A stretch of DNA of 64,000 bases from positions 558,001 to 622,000 of the forward strand of contig CAVQSV010000018.1 in assembly GCA_963716095.1 (NCBI GenBank), read 5' to 3'. The DNA is from Sva-07 sp963716095. GTDB taxonomy: Bacteria > Actinomycetota > Acidimicrobiia > Acidimicrobiales > Ilumatobacteraceae. Of the stretch, positions 37,473 through 46,381 are shown one piece after another. Within the stretch, counting starts at the first letter, position 1, and every line of letters begins with the position of its first letter. The notes beneath the pieces are model-generated. The model was not told the DNA's origin and searched no databases. It saw only the letters and a list, made by a program, of their open reading frames with translations. The position numbers were made by a program, and so were the translations under genes.

Positions 37473-39182
37473 ATGGCAACATCGTCGGCTTCCGGCCGGT
37501 CAGCGCTGATCGAGCGTCATGCCCCCGGGCTCGACCGCCTGCTCCACTACGAGCGCGGTTGGCTGCGCGTCGACGTCCTGGCGGGCCTCACCGTCGGCGC
37601 CATGCTCGTCCCCCAGGGGATGGCCTACGCGGAACTCGCCGACATGCCCCCGGTCACCGGCTTCTACGCGGCGCTGCTCGCACTGATCGCCTACGCCGTC
37701 GTCGGCTCGTCGCGCCACCTCGGCGTCGGCCCGGAGCCGGGCACCGCAATCCTCGCGGCCACCGGCGTCGGCGCGATCGCTGCGGGCGACCCCGCCCGCT
37801 ACTTGGCACTGATGGCCGCACTCGCGCTGACGGTCGGCGTGATCTGCATCCTGGCGGCGGTCGCCCGACTCGGCTTCATCGCCAGCGTGCTGTCGAAGCC
37901 GGTGCTCGTCGGCTACATCACCGGGGTCGGCCTGACGTTGCTGTCGAGCCAGTACGCCAAGTTCACCGGGATCCCGATCGACGCCGACGGATTCTTCGGT
38001 CGGACGGCTGATCTCGTCACCGGGCTCGGCGACATCGACGGGCTGACGCTCACGGTGGGCGCCGCAACGCTGGCGCTGATCCTGGGGTTGCGGTGGAAGC
38101 TGCCGGCGGTGCCCGGCGCCCTGCTCGGCGTGGTGTTGGCAACCGCCACCGCCGTGGTGCTCGGACTGGAGGCGGACGGCCTGGCGCTCGTCGGCGACGT
38201 CCCGCAGGGTTTGCCGTCGTTCGGGCTGCCCGATGTCGGCCTCGGCGACGTGGTCGAGCTCCTGCCGATCGCCGCCGGGATCGCGCTCGTCGGCTACAGC
38301 GACAACGTGCTGACCGGCCGGGCGATCGGCACCCGGAAGGGGTACCGCATCGACCCGAACCAGGAGTTGGCTGCACTCGGCGTCACCAACCTGTGCGCCG
38401 GGTTCTCACAGGGGTTTCCGATCTCGTCGAGTGCCAGCCGCACGGCGGTGCCGGCGTCGCTCGGCTCGAAGTCGCAGCTGGTCGGCATCGTCGCCGCGGC
38501 GATCGTGGTGGCTGCGTTGCTGTTCCTGTCACCGGTGCTCGCCGAGATCCCGCAGGCGGCGCTGGCAGCGGTGATCATCGCCGCCGCCATCGCGATCATC
38601 GACGTGGCCGGGTTCCGCGAGCTGTGGTCGGTGAGCCGAGCCGAGTTCGTGTTGGCGGCGACGTCGGCGTTGGCGGTGATGGTGTTCGACGTGCTGTACG
38701 GGGTGCTCATCGCCGTCGGGCTGTCGCTGCTGGTGGCGCTCGGGCGGATCGCCCGCCCGCACGACTCGATCCTCGGCGACGGCCAGGACCTCGACGGTTG
38801 GGTCGATGCCGAGCTCCATCCAGGCGCTCGAACGCTCCCGGGGCTGCTCGTGTACCGATTCGACGCGCCGCTGTTCTTCGCGAACGCCGACCGGTACCGC
38901 GAACGGCTCGAGCAGCTCGTCGAGGAGAACCCCGGTGAGGAGGAGTGGCTGGTGCTCGACTTCGAAGGCGTCGGCGAGGCCGACACCACCGCGGTCGACA
39001 TGCTGGTCGAGCTCGTCGCCGAGCAGTATGGGGCCGGACGCGTGGTCGCTCTCGCCCGCGCCAACGAACGGGTGCTCCAACGTCTGGAACGTGCCGACCT
39101 GCTGCAGCCGGCCGGGAAGGTCGTCGTCTACCCGACGATCAACGCGGCGGTTCGAGCGTTCCGGAGCCGGCTCGCCAGGTGA
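37473..39182 (+). CDS. SulP-family anion transporter with STAS domain
   Basis: 569 aa from ATG 37473 (an ATG at 37455 adds six residues). The signature VGAMLVPQGMAYAELADMPPVTGFYAALL opens the transmembrane part. About a dozen hydrophobic segments follow, including GTAILAATGVGAIAAGDPARY and GFSQGFPISSSASRTAVPASLGSKSQ. The STAS domain (about residue 440 on) has FANADRYRERLEQLV and VLDFEGVGEADTTAVDML. SulP proteins carry sulfate, bicarbonate or carboxylates with Na+ or H+; substrate undetermined. Confidence 0.9.
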   Translation: MATSSASGRSALIERHAPGLDRLLHYERGWLRVDVLAGLTVGAMLVPQGMAYAELADMPPVTGFYAALLALIAYAVVGSSRHLGVGPEPGTAILAATGVGAIAAGDPARYLALMAALALTVGVICILAAVARLGFIASVLSKPVLVGYITGVGLTLLSSQYAKFTGIPIDADGFFGRTADLVTGLGDIDGLTLTVGAATLALILGLRWKLPAVPGALLGVVLATATAVVLGLEADGLALVGDVPQGLPSFGLPDVGLGDVVELLPIAAGIALVGYSDNVLTGRAIGTRKGYRIDPNQELAALGVTNLCAGFSQGFPISSSASRTAVPASLGSKSQLVGIVAAAIVVAALLFLSPVLAEIPQAALAAVIIAAAIAIIDVAGFRELWSVSRAEFVLAATSALAVMVFDVLYGVLIAVGLSLLVALGRIARPHDSILGDGQDLDGWVDAELHPGARTLPGLLVYRFDAPLFFANADRYRERLEQLVEENPGEEEWLVLDFEGVGEADTTAVDMLVELVAEQYGAGRVVALARANERVLQRLERADLLQPAGKVVVYPTINAAVRAFRSRLAR

Positions 39183-39183
39183 C

Positions 39184-40068
39184 TCAGCGCAGCGGGGCGA
39201 TGACCTGCTCGGCGAAGCGGACGATCGGTTCGGTCGAGGCCGGGTTGCCGAAGTCCATCACGAAGTGGTCGACGCCGATCTCGTACCAGCCGGCGATCAC
39301 GTCGAGCAGCTCGGCCGACTCGGCGTCGGTTTCGGGCAGCGCACGTTCGATCGTGATGCCGGTCTCGATCACCGCGGGGTCACGTCCGGCATCGGTGGCG
39401 GCCTGCTGCACGATCTCGTACTTGCGCAACCAGGCGTCCTGCTTGCGCGACATGTTGTGCCACATGTCGGCGATCCGCCCGGCCAGGGGCAGGCCGACTT
39501 GTTCGCCGTTGGCGCCGATGCACACCGGCGGCACCACCTCGGGCAGCGGTGGTGCCGCGGCGCCGTCGATCGAGAAGTACTCGCCGGCGAAGCTCGGGTC
39601 GTCCTCGGTCCACATCAGCCGGCAGATCGTCACGACCTCCTCGAGCTGGGCGTAGCGCACCGACGGCTTCGGGAAGTCGTAGCCGTAGGCGGTGTACTCG
39701 TCGCCGCGCCAACCGGCCCCGATGCCGAGCATGAAGCGGTTCTCGGAGAACACCTGGAGGGTGGCGGCCATCTTGGCGGTGAGCGCCGGGGGACGGTAGC
39801 CGTGGCCGAGCACGTGGTGGCACAGCTGCACGTCCGGGAACTTGGCGGCCAGCCAGGTCAGCGACGTCCACGCCTCGACGAACGGGTCGGTCTTGGCGTC
39901 GAAGCCCCAGAAGTGATCGGCAACCCACATCGAGTCGAAGTGGTCGTTGACCGTCGGCAGGATGTGCTTGGCCTGCTCGACGACGATCGGCTTGTGATCG
40001 CTCCACTGATTGCCGATGCACGGCGAGAGCCAACCGAATCGGACCGGGCGTCGTTCACTGAGGGCCAT
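39184..40068 (-). CDS. LLM-class (luciferase-like) F420-dependent oxidoreductase
   Basis: 294-aa TIM-barrel protein. VRFGWLSPCIGNQW at the start; FDSMWVADHFWGFDAKTDPFVEAWTSLTWLAA is the usual second block; FMLGIGAGWRGDEYTAYGYDFPKPSVRYAQLEEVVTICRLMW is the family's central signature ('GiGaGW...E..ayG..f.....R...leE.v.i...lw'). The C-terminus GVDHFVMDFGNP. Substrate unknown. Convergent with the SulP gene; stops are one base apart. Confidence 0.88.
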   Translation of the reverse strand: MALSERRPVRFGWLSPCIGNQWSDHKPIVVEQAKHILPTVNDHFDSMWVADHFWGFDAKTDPFVEAWTSLTWLAAKFPDVQLCHHVLGHGYRPPALTAKMAATLQVFSENRFMLGIGAGWRGDEYTAYGYDFPKPSVRYAQLEEVVTICRLMWTEDDPSFAGEYFSIDGAAAPPLPEVVPPVCIGANGEQVGLPLAGRIADMWHNMSRKQDAWLRKYEIVQQAATDAGRDPAVIETGITIERALPETDAESAELLDVIAGWYEIGVDHFVMDFGNPASTEPIVRFAEQVIAPLR

Positions 40069-40233
40069 GGCCCGAACCTACCGATCCGGGCCCGGGACCC
40101 GGGCGACCGGTGAACGAGATCGCATCGATCGTGCCGTACCACCACATCGCCGGCCGTCGGCTCCACGCGCCGCGGCGGTCCGTGGCAGTCTGACGACGAC
40201 TGTCCATGTCGCCCGCTGCCCGAGGAGGCACCC

Positions 40234-41028
40234 ATGTCGCCCGAACCGCTGATCGTCACCAAGCGCGACGACGGTGTCGCCGTCATCTCGACCAACGACG
40301 ATCCACTCAACCGGATGTCGGTCGCCTACATCGACCTGCTCGAACAGGTCGTCGACGACATCGCCCGCGACGACTCGGTGCGAGCGTTCGTGATCACCGC
40401 CGAGGGCACCAGCAACTTCTCGGTGGGCATGAACCTCAAGGAGCTCGGCGGTGCGATGGGCGAGCGAGGCGTCGACGCGTTCTTCGATCAGCGCGTCGAT
40501 CTGATCACCCGCATCGAGACGATGGGGAAGCCGTCGGTCGCCACGCTGTTCGGTCACTGCCTCGGTGGCGGACTGGAACTGCCGTTGGGCTGCACGTTTC
40601 GGCTGGCGGCCGACGAGGGGGCATCGATCGGGCTGCCCGAGATGGACCTCGGAAGCACTCCGGCCTGGGGCGGATCCGCCCGGCTCGCCAAGTGCGTCGG
40701 TCGCAACCACACGCTCGACATGATCCTTCGGGCGAAGAAGATCTCCGGGCCTCGAGCCCTGGAGATCGGTCTCGTCAACGAGGTGTGGCCCCTCGCCGAA
40801 CTCAAGGATCGCGCGATCGAGTTGGCGGCGGAGTTGGCCGCCCAGCCGCGGCTCGCCGTCAAGGCCATGCTCGACGCGCTCCACGACAGTGAGGACAAGA
40901 CCCTCGACGAGCTGCTCGCCGCCGAACGGGTGGGGGTCCACGCAACGATGGGCACACCCGACGCCACCGAGGGGATCATGGCCTTCCTCGAGAAGCGACG
41001 CCCCGTGTTCAATCAGTCGCCGGAGTAG
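40234..41028 (+). CDS. Enoyl-CoA hydratase/isomerase family protein
   Basis: 264 aa. Crotonase oxyanion-hole block 1 FSVGMNLKELGGAMG and block 2 HCLGGGLELPLGCTFRLAAD, followed by IGLPEMDLGSTPAWGGSARLAKCVG with the catalytic-position acidic residue in PEMDLG. The Asn-Pro of most hydratases is replaced (NDDPLNRMS). A beta-oxidation-like hydratase or isomerase, CoA substrate unknown. Ribosome site AGGAGGCACCC precedes ATG 40234. Confidence 0.88.
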   Translation: MSPEPLIVTKRDDGVAVISTNDDPLNRMSVAYIDLLEQVVDDIARDDSVRAFVITAEGTSNFSVGMNLKELGGAMGERGVDAFFDQRVDLITRIETMGKPSVATLFGHCLGGGLELPLGCTFRLAADEGASIGLPEMDLGSTPAWGGSARLAKCVGRNHTLDMILRAKKISGPRALEIGLVNEVWPLAELKDRAIELAAELAAQPRLAVKAMLDALHDSEDKTLDELLAAERVGVHATMGTPDATEGIMAFLEKRRPVFNQSPE

Positions 41029-41032
41029 CCGT

Positions 41033-41563
41033 TCACTCGGCGTCGTCGACGGCGACCAACACTTCGTTGCGGCGCCGGAACCACGGCGTCCAGGGCGGGT
41101 CGTAGCGGGCCCAGATCGGTTCGCCGACGGCGGTGCGCCCGGCGGATTCGAGCGCAGCGGTCAGCTTCGCCAGATGCTGCTCGTAGCCGTGACGGGTCCA
41201 GCGACCGCCGTAGCGGATCGCAGCGAGGAGCTGCGGCTCGACCTCGCTGATCGTCACCCGAGAGTCGTTCGGGGTCGGGAGCGACTCATCGGTGTAGCTG
41301 CTCGGCATCATGAAGCGCACCCGGTACTCCTCGCCGACACGATCCTGGATGACCGGGCTGGTCATCGAGATCTTCGTGCTGTCACCACCGGCGGTCGTGT
41401 TGGCGCCGAAGATGTAGCCGGCCAGCAGGCGAAAGCCACGGTTGCCCGCCTGCTCCAACGACGCCGACACCAGCGTCTCGGCGACGACGTAGGGCTCGTA
41501 CCGGCGAAGTTCGACGTCTCCGATCTGCTCCACGACTCGATAACTCGGGGTCTCGTAGGACAT
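41033..41563 (-). CDS. SOUL-family heme-binding protein
   Basis: 176 aa from MSYETPSYRVVEQIGDVELRRYEPYVVAETLV, the exact SOUL opening ('Y.vv...g..E.R.Y....va.t'). Mid blocks GNRGFRLLAGYIFGAN, KISMTSPVI, RFMMPSSYT and the end RYDPPWTPWFRRRNEVLVAV all match the family. SOUL proteins bind heme or tetrapyrroles; the exact role is unknown. Stop overlaps nothing; four bases lie between it and the convergent crotonase stop. Confidence 0.9.
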   Translation of the reverse strand: MSYETPSYRVVEQIGDVELRRYEPYVVAETLVSASLEQAGNRGFRLLAGYIFGANTTAGGDSTKISMTSPVIQDRVGEEYRVRFMMPSSYTDESLPTPNDSRVTISEVEPQLLAAIRYGGRWTRHGYEQHLAKLTAALESAGRTAVGEPIWARYDPPWTPWFRRRNEVLVAVDDAE

Positions 41564-41702
41564 TCCGCCCAGTCTGGCGCCGCCAGACCCCGAGGCTGCA
41601 GCAGCGGGACGCCTGCACTCGCCCGGAGAAGATGGTGGTTCGTGCGGAATGCGCCATGATGTTGTCCGGTTGTTCCAGGCCCCGCTTATTCGAGGACCCC
41701 GC

Positions 41703-42116
41703 ATGCCCACCGACCCCCAACCCTCCGCGCTGGTCGCCGCGCCCGACCGCATCGTCGTCAACGGGCTCGTGGTCGACACGTTCATCGGCGTCCACGACTT
41801 CGAGCGAGACGCCCGCCAGCGCGTTCGCTTCGACGTCGAAGTCGACACCGTCGACGGCTACGCCGACATCGTGCGCACCACCGGCAGCTACGTGTCGTAC
41901 GCCGACATCGTCGAGTGCATCCAGGCTCGAGCCGCATCCGACGAGCACGTCACCCTGGTCGAGACCTGGGCCGAGGACGTCGCCACGTTCGCGCTGACCA
42001 ACGAACTCGCCGACGCAGTACGGGTCACCGTGCAGAAGATCGACATCTTCGAAGTCGCCGACGGCGTCGGCGTCTCGATCGAACGGCGCCGCAGCGCCAC
42101 CACGGAGGCCCGATGA
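41703..42116 (+). CDS. folB: Dihydroneopterin aldolase
   Basis: 137 aa from ATG 41703. DRIVVNGLVVDTFIGVHDFERDARQRVRFDVEV is the FolB opening (GxHxxER type, here GVHDFERD), TGSYVSYADIVECIQ and LVETWAEDVATFAL the middle, and VRVTVQKIDIFEVADGVGVSIER the end. Converts dihydroneopterin to 6-hydroxymethyl-dihydropterin in folate synthesis. Its TGA overlaps the ATG of folK (ATGA). Confidence 0.93.
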   Translation: MPTDPQPSALVAAPDRIVVNGLVVDTFIGVHDFERDARQRVRFDVEVDTVDGYADIVRTTGSYVSYADIVECIQARAASDEHVTLVETWAEDVATFALTNELADAVRVTVQKIDIFEVADGVGVSIERRRSATTEAR

Positions 42117-42649
42117 CTGCATCACCCACGCGCTGTCTCATCGCACTCGGTTCGAACCTCGGTGACCGGCTCGAGAACCTGCTGGTCGGCATCGACGAAT
42201 TGGCGGTCGCCGACGGCATCGAGATCGACACGCTGTCTCGGCTGTACGAGACCGCACCGGTCGGCGGACCCGATCGACAGGGCCCCTACCTCAACGCTGC
42301 ACTCACCGCCACGACCACGCTCGGCGCCGCCGAACTGCTCGCGCTCCTCCACCAGATCGAGGCGAGCCGCGAACGCGAACGGACCGTTCACTGGGGCCCG
42401 CGCACGCTCGACCTCGACCTGCTGATCTACGGCGACCTCGTGTCCGACGTCCCGGCGCTGCAGGTCCCCCACCCGCGCCAGCACGAGCGGCGCTTCGTGC
42501 TCGTGCCGGTGTGCGACGTGGCTCCCGACCTCGTCCACCCGGTACTCGGTCGGACGATGCGCGACCTGCTGGCCGACCTCCCCGTCGAGCCCGGCGACCT
42601 GACGGCGATCGACGACGACTGGCATCGCCCGGCAACGGTCTCGCCGTGA
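42113..42649 (+). CDS. folK: 6-hydroxymethyl-7,8-dihydropterin pyrophosphokinase
   Basis: 178 aa. CLIALGSNLGDRLENL, LYETAPVGGPDRQGPYLNAAL, and the signature WGPRTLDLDLLIYG followed by VPHPRQHERRFVLVPVCDVAPDLVHP; all HPPK motifs, including the paired Asp in TLDLDL, are present. ATP-dependent pyrophosphorylation of hydroxymethyl-dihydropterin. Overlaps folB by ATGA and the next gene by GTGA, so the three are translationally coupled. Confidence 0.95.
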   Translation: MTASPTRCLIALGSNLGDRLENLLVGIDELAVADGIEIDTLSRLYETAPVGGPDRQGPYLNAALTATTTLGAAELLALLHQIEASRERERTVHWGPRTLDLDLLIYGDLVSDVPALQVPHPRQHERRFVLVPVCDVAPDLVHPVLGRTMRDLLADLPVEPGDLTAIDDDWHRPATVSP

Positions 42650-43533
42650 TCACGCCGGACGCACTCCTCCCGTTGTGGGAGGCCCACCGCGACGCGCTCG
42701 AGCATCCGGTTCGCACCATCGAGTTCCCGGCATACGGCCGGGTGTTCGACGATCGCCCGTTCCAGCTCGGGGTGATCAACCTGTCGCGCGAGTCGTCGTA
42801 TCGCGAGAGCATCGTGCACGACGTCGACGCGGCGTTGTACCGGGCCCGCCGGATGACGATCGAAGGCGCAGCGATGGTCGACATCGGCGCCGAGTCGACC
42901 GGCACGAACGCGGAAGTCGTCGACATCGAACGACAGCTCGCGTCGCTGCTGCCCGTGCTGAAGGCGCTCGTCGACGAGCGCATCCTCACCTCGGTCGAGA
43001 CGTACCACACCGATGTTGCGGTGCCGGCGCTCGAAGCCGGCGCCGGGGTGATCAACCTCACCGGGCGCGTCGACGATCCGGCGCTCTACGAGGCGATCGC
43101 CCGTCACGATGCCGGACTGATCCTCTGCTACACGCCCGGCAAGACCGCACGGTCCGACGACGCCGTGCCGTCGGCCGACGAGATGATCGACGCACAGATG
43201 ACGTTCTTCCGTGAACGGCTCGAGATGATCACCGCGTGCGGAGTCGACAAGATCTGGATCGACCCCGGGTTCGGATTCGCGCTGAGCCTGCCCGACGGGC
43301 CCGAGCGGATCCGGTACCAGACCGACAACCTGCTGCAGTCGTTCCGATTCCGCGAGCTCGGTTGGCCGGTGTGCGTCACGATGGCGTCGTCGGTGTACCT
43401 CTTCCACGACGAGGCCCGAGTCGCAGAGACCGGGATGGCCACGCTGGCGCTGTTGGCCAAGGCCAACCTCCTGCGCACCCACGAGGTCGCCCGCGTGCAA
43501 CCGATGCTCGACCTGCTCGACTTCTTCGCCTGA
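42646..43533 (+). CDS. Divergent dihydropteroate synthase-like (pterin-binding) protein
   Basis: 295 aa from GTG. TIM-barrel pterin-binding motifs are recognisable but altered: FQLGVINLSRESSYRES (cf. GILNVTPDSFSDGG), GAAMVDIGAESTGTNAE (cf. DIGGESTRPGA) and WIDPGFGF (cf. DPGIGFGK). Position after folB-folK fits FolP, but the changed p-aminobenzoate/pyrophosphate loops could mean another pterin substrate, such as a methyl-tetrahydrofolate enzyme. A canonical folP elsewhere in the genome would decide. Confidence 0.72.
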   Translation: MITPDALLPLWEAHRDALEHPVRTIEFPAYGRVFDDRPFQLGVINLSRESSYRESIVHDVDAALYRARRMTIEGAAMVDIGAESTGTNAEVVDIERQLASLLPVLKALVDERILTSVETYHTDVAVPALEAGAGVINLTGRVDDPALYEAIARHDAGLILCYTPGKTARSDDAVPSADEMIDAQMTFFRERLEMITACGVDKIWIDPGFGFALSLPDGPERIRYQTDNLLQSFRFRELGWPVCVTMASSVYLFHDEARVAETGMATLALLAKANLLRTHEVARVQPMLDLLDFFA

Positions 43534-43561
43534 CCCCTCCCGCCGCCGCCGCCTGCCGGCC

Positions 43562-43620
43562 TGCACGATCAGTGCGCGACCTGTTCCGGTCTCCGGGACG
43601 GCTCGCGCACTGATCGTGTA
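43562..43620. repeat. Dispersed palindromic element, copy A
   Basis: Outer arms CACGATCAGTGCGCGA and TCGCGCACTGATCGTG are perfectly complementary; an inner TTCCGG-TCT-CCGGGA hairpin adds a second stem. It lies between the folP-like stop and the lipoprotein gene. The same arms recur at 30344, 46303 and 63608. Confidence 0.75.
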
Positions 43621-43724
43621 GATGGCCGGGCGATCGTTCCGCCTTCGGCCGCTGACCACCCACTGTCACCCCGATGGGGAGCGTCGCGGAAACCGGCCGG
43701 AGCCAGAGGATCTACGATGCGGCA

Positions 43725-44370
43725 ATGCTCGGTCGAGCCGTCACCATCGCCGCTGCGTCGTGCCTGTTGCTCGCCGCGTGCGGCGATTCCGACTCCGACA
43801 GCGACGCCACGACCACCACCGCCGACCCATCGACGACGACGGCAGTGACGACGGCGACGACGACCGCTGCGCCGGTCGAGACCACCGAAGCACCCTCGAC
43901 GACGGTCGACGACGAGGAGGCACTTGCCGCAGCAGAGCAGGCCTACCTCGACGCCTTCGACGCCTACATCGCCGCGGCCCGGGACCCCTCCAACCCCGAC
44001 CTCCGCGCCGAGATCGAACGCCTCTACACCGGGCCCAACCTCGAGTTCACCATCGACCAACTCGACGGCTTCGTCGCACAGAACTGGGTCGCCCGCCCAG
44101 GAGCAGAACCGTCGCGAACGATCATCCTGCTCCCACCGCAGTTTCTGCCCGACCGGAGTGACTTCGTCGAACTGGTGGCGTGCGAGATCGACAGCGAAGT
44201 CTTCGTCGAACTCGGCGCGGCGCCCGGACGGATCCGACTCGCTTGTCACCGACGAGGTGACTGTTCGCCGTCGTGGCTCATCGGCTCGCAGCTCGTCGAC
44301 GGCCAGTGGAAGTCCGACAGCGGCGAGATCCTGGCCGAACTCGCATGCGCCAGACGAATGCGTGCCATGA
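43725..44370 (+). CDS. Secreted lipoprotein with Thr/Ala-rich linker, apparent frameshifts
   Basis: Restored length about 214 aa. Signal peptide MLGRAVTIAAASCLLLAAC with lipobox LAAC at residue 19, then an acidic Ser-Asp patch and a long Thr-rich linker, then a globular part (DAYIAAARDPSNPDLRAEIERLYTGPNLEF ... LIGSQLVDGQWKSDSGEILAELA). Codon-position patterns indicate frame changes near 44224, 44268 and 44350; with them the protein reads DGSDSLVTDEVTV in the middle and ends PDECVP at TGA 44368, overlapping the next ATG (ATGA). It resembles actinobacterial SnoaL/NTF2-like surface lipoproteins of unknown role. Confidence 0.65.
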
Positions 44371-45315
44371 GGTGGTTCGCAGTGCTGCTGGCCGTCGCGG
44401 CTGGCCTGCTCGACCATCGCTGCCACGCGAGCTGCTGCTAGCACCCGCCAGAACCGCACCAGCTCCAGCGATCCCAAGGCGTCGAAGGACCGCAAGCCAA
44501 CGACATCCGACCTGCCAGACACCACAACCGGCGATCGTTTTCGGGTCGAGGCGGGTGGCGACAGCATCGGGGCGACGGTGGGCAACACCGGCAGGCCGGG
44601 GCGTCAGGGCGTGATCGGTCCGGTGTCGACGTCCGCCAACGGCGCACCGCGCTGCACGCACAGCCCCGCCACGTACGGCGAGTACCCCAACGTCGTCGAT
44701 GCGAACTCCGGCGAGATCCCCGACCCCGCCAGTCAGGTCAGCCGCGACAACAACGGCCGAGCCGAAACGGGTTGGGTTCGCAGCTGCCCGAACGGCGGCG
44801 GCACCGATCCGTTCTACTGGGCACCGGCAGCCATCGACCCCGTCGACCTCGTCCCCGACGCGCTCGCCGACGCCCGTTCACGACTCCCCGCCCCCATCCC
44901 AGCCATCAATCCCGACGCGGCCGCCGGCGGCATCGTCAACCTCGGCATGTGGCTCGCTGTCGACGATCCCGGCATCACGACCGCCCGGGCGGCGCTGGCC
45001 GGAGTCTGGGCCGAAGTCACCGCCACCGCGACCGGCATCGTCATCGATTTCGGCAACGGTGACACGACCACCTGCGAAGGACTCGGCACACCCATCCCCG
45101 ACAGCGCCCTCGACGACCTCGAACAGGGGCCCTGCGGCTACACCTACCGCCGGTCCTCCCCCGACGACGACCCCTACCGGCTCACGATCACCACCACCTA
45201 CGCCATCAACTGGACCACCAGCGCCGGCTCGAACGGCACCCTCACCCCCATCGGCCGAAGCACCACGATCGGCTACGACGTCGACGAGATCCAGACCATC
45301 GGCATCTCCAACTGA
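44367..45315 (+). CDS. Secreted hypothetical protein, frameshift in the signal peptide
   Basis: Restored length about 315 aa. ATG 44367 gives MRWFAVLLAVAAGLL; with one extra base near 44412 removed it continues TIAATRAAA, a complete signal peptide with an AxA site. The mature part has a Ser/Lys/Asp linker, a Cys pair in NGAPRCTHSPATYG and WVRSCPNGGGTDPFYW, then an Ig-like beta region ending GNGDTTTCEGLG, PCGYTYRRSS and LTITTTYAINWTTSAG. It overlaps the lipoprotein stop. Not recognised; the final part resembles secreted proteins of the same genus-level group. Its own frame from 44578 on is intact. Confidence 0.7.
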
Positions 45316-45368
45316 GGCCACCCACACGAGGCACGACCATCCGACCGCGGCCATGCGAGACTCGGGGG

Positions 45369-45824
45369 ATGGCATCACTGGTCCTGCTGTGCACCGACGG
45401 ATCCGACGTGGCGATCGAGGCGCTGCGCGACTCGTTGCCGATCCTGGCACCCGCCGATCGAACGATCGTGCTGGCCGTCGAGTCGCCTGCCGACGCCGAT
45501 CTGACCACCGGCACCGGATTCGCCGGACGCGCTTCCGATGACCTGTCCGACCAGATCGAGACCACCGGCGACCGTGCAGCCAAGAAGGTCCTCGACCGGA
45601 CCGTCGCCGCGCTCGAACTCGACGACGACGTCGAGATCATGGCGATCGTCGGCCGACCCGGCCCGGCGATCTGCCAATTGGCGACTGCGCTCGGCGCCAC
45701 GGCGATCGTGATCGGCAGCAGCGGACGCAGCGGCCTGCGTCGTGCGATGATCGGCTCGACCTCCGACCACGTCGTGCGCCACGCCCCCTGCCCCGTCGTC
45801 GTCCAAGGTGTCGGACAGCAGTGA
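45369..45824 (+). CDS. Universal stress protein (UspA family)
   Basis: 151 aa, one USP domain. LVLLCTDGSDVAIEAL at the N-terminus, VGRPGPAICQLATALGATAIVIGSSGRSGLRRAMIGSTSDHVVRHAPCPVVVV-type ATP-binding motif (G-x2-G-x9-G-S/T) at the end. Likely an ATP-binding stress protein. Followed 24 bases later by the DoxX-like gene on the same strand. Confidence 0.92.
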   Translation: MASLVLLCTDGSDVAIEALRDSLPILAPADRTIVLAVESPADADLTTGTGFAGRASDDLSDQIETTGDRAAKKVLDRTVAALELDDDVEIMAIVGRPGPAICQLATALGATAIVIGSSGRSGLRRAMIGSTSDHVVRHAPCPVVVQGVGQQ

Positions 45825-45848
45825 CGCCCACCGGAACCCAACACCACG

Positions 45849-46278
45849 ATGGCTGAGCCCGCATCCGGCGGCTCGATCGCCCGCACCGTCGGCCGATGGT
45901 TGCTCGGCGCAGCGCTGGTGTTCGCCGGCATCGGACACCTCACCAACCAGCGCGAGGAGTTCCGGGCCCAGGTGCCCGACTGGTTCCCCATCGACGCCGA
46001 TGCCGTCGTGCTCGTCTCCGGTGTCGTGGAGATCGCGCTCGGCCTCGCGCTCGTGCTGGTGCGCCGCCGACGGGCGCTGGTCGGCTGGATCGTGGCCGGC
46101 TTCTTCGTGGTGATCTTCCCGGGCAACATCGCCCAGTGGGTCGAGGGCACCGACGCCTTCGGGCTCGACAGCGACACCGCACGATTCGTCCGCCTGTTCT
46201 TCCAGCCGGTGCTGATCGTGTGGGCACTGTGGTGCAGCGGCGCCTGGCGAACGTGGCGTCAGGGCGGCAGCCGCCTGA
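45849..46278 (+). CDS. DoxX-like membrane protein (probable frameshift at the C-terminus)
   Basis: About 142 aa, four hydrophobic segments: RWLLGAALVFAGIGHL, VVLVSGVVEIALGLALVLV, ALVGWIVAGFFVVIFPGNIAQW and FVRLFFQPVLIVWALW. The DoxX-like pattern is clear. The untouched frame would run 118 codons on, antisense to ackA. One G fewer in the GGG run at 46262-46264 gives WRQAAAA and TGA 46276, ending just before the palindromic element at 46303. I prefer that end. Confidence 0.75.
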
Positions 46279-46302
46279 CCGCGCCGCAGCGCTTCCGCGA
46301 TC

Positions 46303-46353
46303 CGCACCGATCCCGTCCCGGCTTCCGGGACGGCTCGCGCACTGATCGTGCAT
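46303..46353. repeat. Dispersed palindromic element, copy B
   Basis: Inner CCGTCCCGG-CTT-CCGGGACGG is a perfect nine-base-arm hairpin, followed by the outer right arm TCGCGCACTGATCGTGCA. The left outer arm (TCCGCACCGATC) has degenerated. It lies between the convergent DoxX-like and ackA genes and may terminate both. Confidence 0.7.
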
Positions 46354-46381
46354 GGTTGGGGTGGGTCGGCGGCCGGGTCGG

